Shown piece by piece: positions 9,381 through 18,688 of a stretch of 64,000 bases of DNA. Within the stretch, counting starts at the first letter, position 1, and each line of letters begins with the position of its first letter. The translations under genes were made by a program, and so were the position numbers. The stretch comes from Yoonia maritima (GTDB lineage Bacteria; Pseudomonadota; Alphaproteobacteria; Rhodobacterales; Rhodobacteraceae): NCBI RefSeq assembly GCF_002933395.1, contig NZ_PKFN01000008.1, forward strand, positions 372,001-436,000, given 5' to 3'. Below the pieces are notes generated by a model that had not been told where the DNA came from, searched no databases, and worked only from the letters and a program-made list of their open reading frames with translations.

Positions 9381-10104
9381 GCGGACTGTTTTATCTATCA
9401 GCGGTGATGACCGCGTGTCATTCCTGCAAGGTTTAATCACCAACGACGTTGAGAAGGCCGCAGACGGCATCATCTACGCGGCACTTTTAACGCCGCAAGG
9501 CAAATACATCTCGGACTTTTTCGTGATTGGCCAATCGGATCGGCTGCTGATCGACGTTGCAACATCGCATGCACCGACACTTGCGCAGCGGCTGATGATG
9601 TACAGGCTACGCGCCGCCGTCGTGATCGAAGAGACAGGCCTAATCGTATCGCGCGGCACCGGACCTGCACCCTCTGGCGCTTTATCCGACCCGCGCCATT
9701 CACAAATGGGCTGGCGGCTATATGGCGACGCTAACGTCAGTGACGATACTGACTGGGATGCGCTGCGCGTCGAACACCTGATCCCGGAAACAGGCATCGA
9801 ACTCATGGCAGACAGCTATATTCTTGAGGCCGGATTTGAACAGTTGAATGGCGTCGATTTCAAAAAAGGCTGCTACGTCGGCCAAGAAATCATCGCACGC
9901 ATGAAGCACAAAACGACGCTGCGCAAAGGTCTCTCAAAGGTGTCGATAACCGGGTCGGCTCCAATCGGGACACCGATTGCAAACGCTGAAAACAAAGCCG
10001 TCGGCACTCTTTTCACACAAGCAAATGGACATGCAATTGCATACCTAAGGTTTGATCGTGCAACAGGTACACTAAGCGCGGGCGCGGCTGAGATAACAGT
10101 TTAA
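9373..10104 (+). CDS. ygfZ: Folate-binding tRNA-modifying / Fe-S repair protein YgfZ, 243 aa
   Basis: GcvT-like folate-binding protein that supports assembly or repair of certain Fe-S enzymes such as MiaB. The diagnostic motif K-G-C-Y-V-G-Q-E is present (about residues 165-172) and the N-terminus reads LSISGDDRVSFLQGLITNDV, typical of the family. The ATG at 9373 is chosen because homology starts right after it and it overlaps the exporter stop codon. An in-frame upstream ATG at 9241 lies inside the exporter gene and is rejected. Confidence 0.92.
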   Translation: MTERTVLSISGDDRVSFLQGLITNDVEKAADGIIYAALLTPQGKYISDFFVIGQSDRLLIDVATSHAPTLAQRLMMYRLRAAVVIEETGLIVSRGTGPAPSGALSDPRHSQMGWRLYGDANVSDDTDWDALRVEHLIPETGIELMADSYILEAGFEQLNGVDFKKGCYVGQEIIARMKHKTTLRKGLSKVSITGSAPIGTPIANAENKAVGTLFTQANGHAIAYLRFDRATGTLSAGAAEITV

Positions 10105-10322
10105 CGCCGCCGTAGCAGAACAGTAGAACGCAAATGCTTTGGGCAGATCAGGGCCCAATTTCGCTTTTGTGATCGTGCTTAGCTATCGCTATGAGCGAAT
10201 AACCACTGATCCTAGCCGCAAAAAAGATAACAGGTAGACCGGTCCTCAAGCCTGATCTACCCAATTGGAAAGCCTATACAAAGCCAGAAAACACCACCCT
10301 TATATTAGAATGGATCAAGTAT

Positions 10323-10940
10323 TTGCATACAGTCAGCCCCGCCAAAGCATTGCTGCTTATTGCCGCCTTTACATTGACAGCATGTAAATCTGATGATGAC
10401 GGATCAGGCACAAGCTATACAGATATTTCTAACCAACTCGATCAGCTGACAGACGCAACTGAAAACGACGTTGCACTGGAAACAGCAGATATCCCAACTG
10501 TAGGAACAGCGTCATATTCTGGCATGCTCGCGCTTGTTGACACCTCCGAGACGGGGGTATTGGTAGGCCAGACAAATATCGACGTTGCTTTCGCATCGGA
10601 TAGCGTGACTGGCACCGTGAATGATTTTATTTATGCCGCAAGTGTATCAGATCAGAGCCAAGAACTTCCTGCGGTCGACGGAACGCTAACCTTTGAAAAC
10701 GGGTTTATCGATCGTACAGCGACTTCAAGTGATCCACAGATTTTGACCGAACTCACTGGTACGTTGAATGCGCCTGTCGACATGTTCGGCATCGACGCCA
10801 ACACGGATATTGATCTGCAAAGCGACTTTGAAGGCGTATTTGGAGAAGAGAGCGTGTCGGGATATGTTTCAGGTACAATTGAGGCAGAGAGCGGAGCAAC
10901 CGTTGATGTTGGCGGCGTGATCCTGACGGTCGAAGAATAG
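10323..10940 (+). CDS. Putative outer-membrane lipoprotein, 205 aa
   Basis: The N-terminus is a lipoprotein signal: a hydrophobic stretch, then FTLTAC with the lipobox L-T-A-C (Cys about residue 21), followed by an acidic Asp/Gly linker. The rest alternates short polar and hydrophobic stretches, with GTLTFENGF and SVSGYVSGTIEAESG resembling beta-strand repeats of transferrin-binding-protein-like barrels, and ends GGVILTVEE. The frame opens with a TTG at 10323 because no in-frame ATG precedes the signal peptide. The ribosome-binding site is weak. Function is unknown, and a TbpB-like ligand-binding barrel is only a suggestion. Confidence 0.65.
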   Translation: MHTVSPAKALLLIAAFTLTACKSDDDGSGTSYTDISNQLDQLTDATENDVALETADIPTVGTASYSGMLALVDTSETGVLVGQTNIDVAFASDSVTGTVNDFIYAASVSDQSQELPAVDGTLTFENGFIDRTATSSDPQILTELTGTLNAPVDMFGIDANTDIDLQSDFEGVFGEESVSGYVSGTIEAESGATVDVGGVILTVEE

Positions 10941-10979
10941 AAAGCCTAAGACGTAGTCCGTTCTTACCAACGAAAGCAA

Positions 10980-11002
10980 AAGGCCGCCCAAAAGGCGGCC
11001 TT
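10980..11002 (-). terminator. Terminator of efp (possibly bidirectional)
   Basis: A 9-bp perfect stem AAGGCCGCC/GGCGGCCTT with a 5-nt loop, followed on the reverse strand by TTGCTTT. It lies between the convergent lipoprotein gene and efp and could serve both. Confidence 0.75.
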
Positions 11003-11025
11003 AGGATCAAAAATGAAAACGCGGC

Positions 11026-11589
11026 TTACGCGCGTTCGACGTATTCGAAAATTTCGGTATTCACGACGATATTTTCGTCTTGGCCAACAAACGGTGGGAT
11101 CATGACGCGAACGCCGTTGTCCAATGTTGCGGGCTTAAAGCTGTTCGCCGCAGTCTGTCCCTTCACGACAGGTTCTGTCTCGGCCACTTTGCAGACGACT
11201 TTCTGCGGCAGGGTAACGTTCAGCGCTTCTTCACCGTAGTATTCGATTTTAACGGTCATACCATCCTGCAAGAACGGGCGACGATCGCCTAGAATATCTG
11301 CTGGCAACGCAATCTGGTCGTAGGTCTGTGTATCCATGAACGTCAGCATCTCGTCTGCCTCGAACAAGAACTGCTGGTCTTTTTGTTCCAGCGTGACACG
11401 CTCCACTTTATCCGCAGAACGGAAACGTTCATTCAGCTTACGACCGTCGCGCAAGTTTTTAAGTTCCACTTGTGCAAATGCACCGCCCTTACCAGGCTTA
11501 ACATGGTCGATTTTAACGGCGGCCCAAAGACCACCTTCGTGTTCAAGAACGTTACCGGGACGAATTTCGTTACCGTTAATTTTGGGCAT
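11026..11589 (-). CDS. efp: Elongation factor P, 187 aa
   Basis: Translation factor that binds between the P and E sites and relieves stalling at polyproline. All three beta-barrel domains are present at standard length. The tip of domain I reads KPGKGGA with Lys34 at the usual modification site, which suggests lysylation by an EpmA-type enzyme, although no epm gene is in the window. The C-terminus [15 protein letters not shown] is typical. The gene is monocistronic with its own terminator. Confidence 0.97.
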   Translation of the reverse strand: MPKINGNEIRPGNVLEHEGGLWAAVKIDHVKPGKGGAFAQVELKNLRDGRKLNERFRSADKVERVTLEQKDQQFLFEADEMLTFMDTQTYDQIALPADILGDRRPFLQDGMTVKIEYYGEEALNVTLPQKVVCKVAETEPVVKGQTAANSFKPATLDNGVRVMIPPFVGQDENIVVNTEIFEYVERA

Positions 11590-11811
11590 GGGCTGTGTTC
11601 ATTCCGCGTTAAAGGGGTAAGGTTGATTATCGATGCCCCAAGCCTATATATCCACAGTAGTGAGCTGGCAAGATCATGGAATGCGCCGCGAGCATGACCG
11701 CAAGCTATGCATTATACGCATATCTGCCATTCCAAAAGAGAGCCCCCGAATCGGGTTCAAACATGCATATTGCCCGTCACTCGGGGACTACAAGAGCAAA
11801 AAGAAGGAAGC

Positions 11812-12138
11812 ATGATGAGAGATTTCGTCGACGGTACTGCGTTTAACAATGAACAAGGCAACCGTGCTCGTAAGTTATTTGCTGCTGTGGTGCTTGCTGC
11901 ACTTGATGACGCCATCGCTGATGACAAGAAATATGGCAATGGCCCCGAACAAATCGCCCGCTGGGCACGTTCACGCGACGGACGCGAAGTATTGTCTTGC
12001 GCGGGCATTGACCCGAACGAACGTGTTGTTGGCGGCCTGATGGAATTCGTCGGCAAGGGTGTACGTACATCTGTTGCCCTGTCTCGTGAAGAAAGCGAAC
12101 GTCGCAACGCTGCTGAACAGGAAGCACGCGCTGCGTAA
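11812..12138 (+). CDS. Conserved Rhodobacterales hypothetical protein, 108 aa
   Basis: A small soluble protein beginning MMRDFVDGTAFNNEQGNRAR with a long helix (KLFAAVVLAALDDAIADDKK) and a charged C-terminal tail (REESERRNAAEQEARAA). It resembles a highly conserved roseobacter family of about 110 residues (I believe DUF6280, not verified). The start at 11812 (or the next codon, 11815) follows a good ribosome-binding site AGAAGGAAG. A larger upstream-extended frame is rejected. A strong terminator follows, so this is a single-gene unit. Function is unknown. Confidence 0.85.
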   Translation: MMRDFVDGTAFNNEQGNRARKLFAAVVLAALDDAIADDKKYGNGPEQIARWARSRDGREVLSCAGIDPNERVVGGLMEFVGKGVRTSVALSREESERRNAAEQEARAA

Positions 12139-12166
12139 CCTATACGCAGGAAAACGTAATAGTTTT

Positions 12167-12200
12167 ATGAAAACGCGGTCCCTTGGGGCTGCGTTTTCAT
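12167..12200 (+). terminator. Terminator after the 108-aa gene
   Basis: Perfect 10-bp arms ATGAAAACGC and GCGTTTTCAT, followed by a T-rich tract (TTGTGCTTTC). Confidence 0.75.
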
Positions 12201-12255
12201 TTGTGCTTTCGCCTGCCTTTATGCGCACCTATTGTCGCCGCGAAAGTGAGGCGCG

Positions 12256-13707
12256 ATGACCAAAGCGATTATGATCCAAGGTGCTGGGTCCAACGTTGGA
12301 AAATCCATGTTGGTCGCGGGAATTGCGCGCGCCTGCGTAAAGCGCGGACTATCCGTAGCCCCCTTTAAACCGCAAAACATGTCGAACAATGCGGCCGTTA
12401 CTGCCGATGGCGGCGAAATCGGCCGCGCACAGGCGCTACAGGCCCGCGCCTGCGGCCTAGAGCCCCTTGTGGACATGAACCCTGTACTACTTAAACCAGA
12501 GACGGACACCGGCGCACAAGTCATCGTACAAGGCCAGCGATTTGCCACGCTAAAGGCGCGCGATTACGGAAAACAAAAGGCGCAGCTAATGCCTGCCGTG
12601 CTCGACAGCTTTCGGCGTATTGGCGCGGGCCGCGACCTTGTGATCATCGAAGGGGCCGGCAGCCCCGCCGAAGTAAACTTGCGCGCTGGCGACATTGCAA
12701 ACATGGGCTTTGCTGAGGCTGCCAATGTGCCGGTCGTACTGGTGGGTGATATTGATCGTGGCGGTGTCATTGCACAGCTTGTCGGCACCCACGCTGTTTT
12801 GTCAGATCCCGACAACGGTCTGATCAAGGCTTTTGCAATTAACAAGTTCCGCGGTGACACGACGCTGTTTGCCGAAGGCCTAAACATCATTGCACAACGC
12901 ACCGGATGGGCCAGCCTTGGTGTCGTTCCTTGGTTTGCAGATGCTTGGCGGCTACCAGCCGAAGACGTGATGGACATCGCAAGCCGTACCGGCGGAGACA
13001 TTAAAGTTGCGGTCCCACGCCTTAATCGTATCGCGAACTTTGACGATCTTGATCCGCTATCCTCCACACCAGGCATCAGCGTCGAAATTATTAATCCTGG
13101 CCAACCGCTTCCCGGAGACGCCGATCTGGTTATCATTCCCGGATCGAAATCCACCATTGCTGACTTGGCTCATTTTCGCGCCCAAGGATGGGATATTGAC
13201 CTAACCGCTCATGTCCGTCGCGGCGGGCATGTATTGGGTATCTGTGGCGGCTATCAGATGTTAGGCACATCAATCACCGATGAAGACGGCATTGAAGGCA
13301 CACCATGCCGCGTTGCTGGGCTGGGACTGCTCAATGTACAGACCGTGATGAAACCACAAAAACGGCTCGCGCGATCTATGGCAACCTACCTGCCCACAGG
13401 TGATGCGGTCAGCGGCTATGAAATTCACTTAGGCGAAACCACCGGCCCAGACTGCGAACGCGCCTGGTTATCGCTTGACGGACGCGGTGAAGGCGCCAGC
13501 AATACAAGCGGTCAGGTTATGGGCTGCTATTTGCATGGATTATTCGAAGCTGACAGCTTTCGCGAGGCATTCCTGTCACGCCTTGGAAAACCGCTTACTC
13601 ATCATAGATATGCGGACAGCGTGGATGCAACGCTTGACGCGCTCGCAGAGCATCTTGAAACGCATATGGATATTGGCCAGCTTATCGCGTTGGCCGGGCC
13701 AGTTTAA
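12256..13707 (+). CDS. cobQ: Cobyric acid synthase CobQ, 483 aa
   Basis: Glutamine-dependent amidotransferase that amidates four side chains of adenosylcobyrinic acid diamide in cobalamin synthesis. The N-terminal ATPase domain shows [19 protein letters not shown] and [15 protein letters not shown]. The C-terminal class I glutaminase-like domain shows [15 protein letters not shown] with the nucleophilic Cys and a conserved His near GCYLHGLFE. No other cob genes are adjacent and no cobalamin riboswitch was recognised in the 117 nt upstream. Its last bases overlap the stop of the convergent gene. Confidence 0.95.
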   Translation: MTKAIMIQGAGSNVGKSMLVAGIARACVKRGLSVAPFKPQNMSNNAAVTADGGEIGRAQALQARACGLEPLVDMNPVLLKPETDTGAQVIVQGQRFATLKARDYGKQKAQLMPAVLDSFRRIGAGRDLVIIEGAGSPAEVNLRAGDIANMGFAEAANVPVVLVGDIDRGGVIAQLVGTHAVLSDPDNGLIKAFAINKFRGDTTLFAEGLNIIAQRTGWASLGVVPWFADAWRLPAEDVMDIASRTGGDIKVAVPRLNRIANFDDLDPLSSTPGISVEIINPGQPLPGDADLVIIPGSKSTIADLAHFRAQGWDIDLTAHVRRGGHVLGICGGYQMLGTSITDEDGIEGTPCRVAGLGLLNVQTVMKPQKRLARSMATYLPTGDAVSGYEIHLGETTGPDCERAWLSLDGRGEGASNTSGQVMGCYLHGLFEADSFREAFLSRLGKPLTHHRYADSVDATLDALAEHLETHMDIGQLIALAGPV

Positions 13708-14321
13708 TCCAACCCTTTACTGACAAGCACACGGTTAATCTCACGACGTACCAATTTGCGCACGTTTCGGGTGATACGCTCACCCAACTCACCGCTCAAT
13801 TCCTGATGTACAATTTCGACGACAAGGGCGCGCAGGGCGTCTTCGTCAATTCCCGCATTCGGCACCTCTAGATCAGCAGTTTTCCGCTCATCCTCTGCTA
13901 TTTCGCGGATAATCGGCGGGCCGTTCAGGATTTCGGACGAATCGAGAATGCGAGACTGGAAAGCACTTGCAGCCCACGCTGTATCGTCAAAGTTCTCACC
14001 TTCGTCAGCTTCAAAGTCCTCTGACTGAGACGTAACGGCGGCTTCCAACTCGGCAATCGTGGCTTCTAACCCAGCACGATCAGTGCGCTTAGCAGGTTCC
14101 AGCACAAGAATTTTATTGACTTCATCAGCGTGGCGAAACGCAGGTTCTTCAACCATTTCAGGCTCTGCTGACGGTTGATCCACATCCACCCGCAGCGCAG
14201 GTGTAAGTATCAAACGCTCGGGCGCAGGAGCAGGTGTCTCGCCCGTACGCACAGAGATGAGATTACGCACAGATCTTAGCAAAGCGTCGTCAACGTCGCC
14301 CGTTCGTGCAGTGCTAGACAT
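13704..14321 (-). CDS. Acidic protein with PopZ-like C-terminus, 205 aa
   Basis: Three parts are visible: a short N-terminal helix ([18 protein letters not shown]), a long acidic, proline-containing low-complexity middle (about residues 30-155), and a conserved helical C-terminus ([20 protein letters not shown] then [17 protein letters not shown]). This layout resembles the polar organiser PopZ/DUF2497, whose C-terminal helices oligomerise, but similarity outside the C-terminus is weak. It follows tolC in the same direction with a gap of about 65 nt. A role in polar organisation is an inference. Confidence 0.7.
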   Translation of the reverse strand: MSSTARTGDVDDALLRSVRNLISVRTGETPAPAPERLILTPALRVDVDQPSAEPEMVEEPAFRHADEVNKILVLEPAKRTDRAGLEATIAELEAAVTSQSEDFEADEGENFDDTAWAASAFQSRILDSSEILNGPPIIREIAEDERKTADLEVPNAGIDEDALRALVVEIVHQELSGELGERITRNVRKLVRREINRVLVSKGLD

Positions 14322-14388
14322 GGTGCATTCCTCGCTGTGTATCCGCCTTAAAGATTAATCCAAAAGGCGGATCTAAACAACAGCTTGG

Positions 14389-15777
14389 TTATTCCTCGCC
14401 GATTGCGCGCAGTACCCGATCCAATGAACGGCCCTGCTCGGACAAAAGTGGCGGTGAATCTTTGACCATATTATAATAAGCGGATGGGTCGTACTGCTGC
14501 ACAGGCAGGTTCAGGTGCTCGGCCGTCAAAAGGCCCATCGCAGACAGCACAGCGTATGATGCGATGACTTCGTCAGCTTGGCCTGAAATGCGGCTTGCCT
14601 CTGCATCCAACAATTCTTGCTCTGCGTTCAGAACTTCAAGAGTGGTACGCGAGCCAAGTGTCGCCTCTTCGCGGACCCCTTCGAACGCAACACGCGCTGC
14701 ACTGATCTGACGATCAGAAGCTTGACGGGCCGCGCGCGCAATTTGGAGCGATGCATATGCATTTCCAACCTGCTGTTCGACCGATGTCATCGTCAGGTGC
14801 AAACCAGCACGTGACGCATCACGGCTTGCAATCAACTGGCGCATCACGCTGGCAATTTGCCCGCCTGCATAGATCGGTCCACCGACATCAATGCCAATCT
14901 GGCCAGCCTCAACAGAATCTTGGTTCGTGGATATTGATCCGCTCAGTGACACTGTCGGGATCACAGCAGTTTCACCGCGACGAATGTTCAACTCGGCCGC
15001 TGCAACCGAGTGCTGAACCTCAAGGACGCTGGGGTGATTGCGGACAGCAAAATCTTTTGCCTCGTTTACGCTTTGCGAAACAGGCGCAGGAGAAACAGTT
15101 GCAAGGTTCGAAGGTGCACGGCCAACCGCAGCGCGGTATTCTTCGATCGATTGCACCAACGCACCTTGAGCGGCGGCAAGCAAACTACGTGCCGCGGCAA
15201 GACGCGCCTCAGCAGAGGCGACATCAGTCCGTGTGACTTCGCCAACCTCGAACCGGTCTTGGGCCGCGCGGAATTCTTGGGTAATCACGCGGACGTTGCT
15301 TTCGCGCAATTGCACGAATTCTTGGTTGCGACGCACGTCCATATAGGCCTGCACTGCGCGCAAAAGAATGTCTTGTTCAACATCGCGTAACGTTTGACGC
15401 GTACTAAGAACCAATTCTTTTTGGGCATCAACGGCAAGACGGTTTGAACCACCATCGTACAACGTCAGGCTACCGCTAATTGCAGCAAGCGCTGTGTTCG
15501 TCGCCTCACGCTGGGATGCAGGTAACGCGTTGTTGATTGAACTGGACGCGGACATCGACCAGTTGATCACTGGCAAAGTCGCGGCTACCGCTTGCGCCAC
15601 ATTTTCATCTGCAGCGCGTAGTAAAGCGCGGTTTTGTTCAAGTAGGCCAGAGTTTGTATATGCCGCCGTTAGCGCATCTGACAATGTCTCTGCCTGCGCC
15701 GCCGCTCCGGAAATCATCGAGACGACTACCGCGATAGCAGCGAACCCTTTGCGTTTGATCATCTTTTTATCACTCAC
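14389..15777 (-). CDS. tolC: TolC-family outer membrane channel, 462 aa
   Basis: Outer-membrane efflux/type I secretion duct. A signal peptide (AAIAVVVSMISGAAAQAETL) is followed by two repeated helix-barrel modules. Typical stretches include LSDALTAAYTNSGLLEQNRA, DVASAEARLAAARSLLAAAQ and TTLEVLNAEQELLDAEASRI. Pcm lies just upstream and the PopZ-like gene just downstream, an arrangement I recall from roseobacters. It could serve several exporters. No hlyBD-type genes are in the window. Confidence 0.93.
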   Translation of the reverse strand: MSDKKMIKRKGFAAIAVVVSMISGAAAQAETLSDALTAAYTNSGLLEQNRALLRAADENVAQAVAATLPVINWSMSASSSINNALPASQREATNTALAAISGSLTLYDGGSNRLAVDAQKELVLSTRQTLRDVEQDILLRAVQAYMDVRRNQEFVQLRESNVRVITQEFRAAQDRFEVGEVTRTDVASAEARLAAARSLLAAAQGALVQSIEEYRAAVGRAPSNLATVSPAPVSQSVNEAKDFAVRNHPSVLEVQHSVAAAELNIRRGETAVIPTVSLSGSISTNQDSVEAGQIGIDVGGPIYAGGQIASVMRQLIASRDASRAGLHLTMTSVEQQVGNAYASLQIARAARQASDRQISAARVAFEGVREEATLGSRTTLEVLNAEQELLDAEASRISGQADEVIASYAVLSAMGLLTAEHLNLPVQQYDPSAYYNMVKDSPPLLSEQGRSLDRVLRAIGEE

Positions 15778-15812
15778 TTTTTAGTTAGCGCCGCGCATAT
15801 GATATGAACGCG

Positions 15813-16466
15813 TTAGAGCGCGAATTCTGCTTCTTTTTCAAAACCTGTCAAAACGGGCGCGCTCGCGTTAAACGCAAAGCGCCAGTTTACTATACCATCC
15901 AATTTGTGCCCCACGCGGACGACACCCAGGTTTCCCTCGGCGAAAACGCATGCAATGCGGCCACCTTCGCGCAATTGCGCAAGCACGGCGTCAGGCACTG
16001 CCTGAACGCCACCTTCAATCATAATAACATCGTAAGGGCCTGATTTTTCAGAACCTTCAGCCAACGGACCAGCCATAATTGCGGCATTGTCGATACCCAG
16101 TTCGGAAAGCAGGCTTTGCGCCTCTTCGGCGCGCGCTTCGTCGTCTTCTACCGCAACAACAAAGTCACACATGTTTGCCAAGATCGCCGCAGAATACCCA
16201 AGACCGCATCCCATATCCAACGCAACATGCTGTGGCTGAATATCCAACACATCTAGCATTTTCCCTAAGGTGCGCGGTTCAAGCAAAACACGACCGCCGC
16301 CGATATCAAGGTTTTCCCCGACATAGGCTGCTTCACGTTGACTGTTGGGGACAAATTGTTCGCGCGGAACAGATAGCATCGCGTCAATGATTGGGAACTT
16401 TGTTACGTCAGAAGGGCGCACCTGAGTGTCGACCATCATTGTGCGGCGGGATGCATAGTCTGTCAC
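15813..16466 (-). CDS. pcm: Protein-L-isoaspartate O-methyltransferase family, 217 aa
   Basis: SAM-dependent methyltransferase that repairs isoaspartyl residues. Visible are the N-terminal [28 protein letters not shown], the SAM-binding glycine motif [16 protein letters not shown], and [20 protein letters not shown]. The active-site segment found as a Thr/Ser-rich loop in E. coli Pcm is not evident, so the substrate may differ in this alphaproteobacterial subgroup. It lies 35 nt upstream of tolC and is probably co-transcribed with it. Confidence 0.85.
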   Translation of the reverse strand: MTDYASRRTMMVDTQVRPSDVTKFPIIDAMLSVPREQFVPNSQREAAYVGENLDIGGGRVLLEPRTLGKMLDVLDIQPQHVALDMGCGLGYSAAILANMCDFVVAVEDDEARAEEAQSLLSELGIDNAAIMAGPLAEGSEKSGPYDVIMIEGGVQAVPDAVLAQLREGGRIACVFAEGNLGVVRVGHKLDGIVNWRFAFNASAPVLTGFEKEAEFAL

Positions 16467-16590
16467 GATCTAAACTCTTTCGTTCAGTTTATTTTCTGCT
16501 TCATGCCACAGAAGGGCTCGCGCGGCAACGATTGATCTAGTCATGGACTGGCTTCAAAGCAAGCAGTCGCCGACAAACTAATAACGCCTT

Positions 16591-17670
16591 TTAGACACCA
16601 ACAGGAACAATATGGTTATCCCATGCCAGTTCCGCCATTTTGGCAAGCCGCAGTTCGCCTTGATCAATCTGCCCCAGTTCTCCAAAGCCGGTAGTGATAA
16701 TAAATCCAGCATCGCACGCGGCAACGCCGCCTGCATCAGCAGCCGTAACACGCTGCATCAAAGCTTTGCCATCGACATCATATATTTGAACAACTCCACC
16801 CACTGGCGAAGTCGTCGCAACCAACGCCGCATCTGGTGAAAAAGAAATACTACCAACATAGCCGCGCATATCACGCAATTGATCAGCAGGTGCAGTCAAC
16901 AATTCGGCCTGCCCGCCCAACTGATGCATACCAGCTAGGACAGAAACATCCCCACCGCCCTGCCATTGCATACCAAATGCAACGACGCCGGACGCAGACA
17001 CATCTAGATGACGGATCGAATTTTTGTGTAAACTTGGATCAAGCGCGACTGTTTCGATCAGCTGACCGTTACGAACGTATGATAAATTAGGCGCCATTGT
17101 CGCGATATTTAGTTTTGCGCGCCCGCTGTCCGGATGCGTATCTATACCGCCGTTCGCAATCACCAGCGTTTCTGTGCCCGGCAGCCGCTTAACATCGTGT
17201 GGACCGACACCGCCGCTCGCGAATTCATCGACCCGGACATAGCCTGCGGGCACATCCCAAACACCAACGCGCCCCTGCCCGGCCTCATAGTCATTTTCGG
17301 TTGTGAATAACCACTGACCATCAGATGAAAATGCACCATGTCCGTAAAAGTGGCGACCTTCTGGCGCTGTCATCGTCGCCTTTGGTTTACCAGACAAACA
17401 ATCGATCACGATCGCAAAGGTCCCCGGCCGCCGCGCAAAGGCGACAGCCTCTGGTCGGGTTGGATGCGCTGCGGCGGCATGGCCACGTGCCGGCAGTGGG
17501 ATTTGGAACAATATGTTTTGGCCTGCGCCAATTCCGCAAAGGACATAACGACCATCCGTCAGCGCTGCCGCCGATAGAAACTGTGGCGACCCAGCATCGG
17601 CCCAAGTTGGCGTCGGGACAAGCCCCGTTGCCAGCAGCCCCGCTAAAAACTGACGCCTGCTTGTCGTCAT
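16591..17670 (-). CDS. Tat-exported DUF1513 beta-propeller protein, 359 aa
   Basis: The start at 17670 gives MTTSRRQFLAGLLATGL, a textbook twin-arginine signal. The upstream in-frame ATG would overlap the imelysin gene and is rejected. The mature part has repeated WD-like blades (e.g. HGAFSSDGQWLFTTENDYEA and GVGPHDVKRLPG), typical of DUF1513. The gene is last in a DUF1111-imelysin-DUF1513 operon, 1 nt after the imelysin stop. In related genomes such genes accompany iron-regulated periplasmic proteins. The biochemical role is unknown. Confidence 0.85.
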   Translation of the reverse strand: MTTSRRQFLAGLLATGLVPTPTWADAGSPQFLSAAALTDGRYVLCGIGAGQNILFQIPLPARGHAAAAHPTRPEAVAFARRPGTFAIVIDCLSGKPKATMTAPEGRHFYGHGAFSSDGQWLFTTENDYEAGQGRVGVWDVPAGYVRVDEFASGGVGPHDVKRLPGTETLVIANGGIDTHPDSGRAKLNIATMAPNLSYVRNGQLIETVALDPSLHKNSIRHLDVSASGVVAFGMQWQGGGDVSVLAGMHQLGGQAELLTAPADQLRDMRGYVGSISFSPDAALVATTSPVGGVVQIYDVDGKALMQRVTAADAGGVAACDAGFIITTGFGELGQIDQGELRLAKMAELAWDNHIVPVGV

Positions 17671-17671
17671 G

Positions 17672-18688
17672 CTAGTCTCCGTCCAAGGCATTGAAACCCG
17701 CAATAACACCCAATTTAGGACCCAGTTCATTGCGCACAACAGTTCTGATCGCGCTCACATTTTGCTGCACCACCTCTATTTCAAAGCGGGTCATCGGGTC
17801 ATCGACGCCAGCGAAGACGGGATCGTCAAGTTGTTCAGCGCGCGACTGCGCGCGATCAAATGCATTGGTTAGATTGGTGGCAAGCGCTGCATCGTCGCCG
17901 GCCAATCGCGTCGCAAGATCACGCAATGCCGCAAGTGACAGCTCGACATGGCGGGCAGATCGCCCCGAGCGCCGCGCTTCGGCACGGGATGCACGGGGAC
18001 GGTCAAATGTTCCTAACGGACGCCCCAAACGTGTATCGCCGACAAATTCCAACCCGGTCGACACGGCTTTGAACATCTCTTGGGCGGCTTCTTCTTCGGT
18101 GTGGTAGATTCCGTCTGGCGAAGGGTTCAACAGCTGATCAGCATAACTGCCAGTCCAGTCATCCTCGATCGCATCTGTCAGAGCCGCAATATCGCCGGTT
18201 ACGGTACGGATAAGCGTACAGCGATATGCATCAGTTCCTGCAACCGCGATTGTGTCGTCGTATAGCAGAAATTCAAGCGCATAAAATCCGCGTGCGGCAA
18301 TGGACACATCAGCATAATCATCGGGGTTTTGCGCAATATCGTCTTCTGACGCGATCATTGCGGCAAGCGTCTTTGGCGTTACCGCGCGGCTGTCAGGCCA
18401 AAACGCAAGCGCGTAGGCGCGATCATCACGCTCGCTTGGGCCAAACCGCAAATGGCTCACGCCGACCCATGCATCAAACGCATCCCCATAGGCTGCGCGC
18501 AACTGCGGCGACCCAGATACACAATCGGATTGCGCGACATCGGCCAACACCTGTGACCGTTCGGCCAAACGTTTATATCCGGGCAATACGTGATTGTTCA
18601 CAGCGTCCGCTGTCAGTTCTGAAATGGGTCGCGCCGCTGCCGGACCTACAGCCAACGTCACCGCACAGGCAAACAATAGAGGTCTCAT
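17672..18688 (-). CDS. Imelysin-family periplasmic protein (second copy), 338 aa
   Basis: A Sec-type signal peptide (MRPLLFACAVTLAVGPAAA) precedes an imelysin/EfeM-like helical domain thought to bind iron at the cell envelope. The usual G-x-H-x-x-E motif is changed here to GFYALEFLLY, with Tyr in place of His, whereas the paralogue at 21647-22909 keeps GYHAIEFLLWG. It overlaps the upstream DUF1111 stop by 4 nt and is followed at once by DUF1513. The family call is good. A changed metal site is inferred from the substitution. Confidence 0.88.
   Translation of the reverse strand: MRPLLFACAVTLAVGPAAARPISELTADAVNNHVLPGYKRLAERSQVLADVAQSDCVSGSPQLRAAYGDAFDAWVGVSHLRFGPSERDDRAYALAFWPDSRAVTPKTLAAMIASEDDIAQNPDDYADVSIAARGFYALEFLLYDDTIAVAGTDAYRCTLIRTVTGDIAALTDAIEDDWTGSYADQLLNPSPDGIYHTEEEAAQEMFKAVSTGLEFVGDTRLGRPLGTFDRPRASRAEARRSGRSARHVELSLAALRDLATRLAGDDAALATNLTNAFDRAQSRAEQLDDPVFAGVDDPMTRFEIEVVQQNVSAIRTVVRNELGPKLGVIAGFNALDGD

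Noticed and set aside
12139..12255. Cobalamin riboswitch upstream of cobQ
   Set aside because: The stretch contains only the terminator of the previous gene and no B12-box-like sequence.
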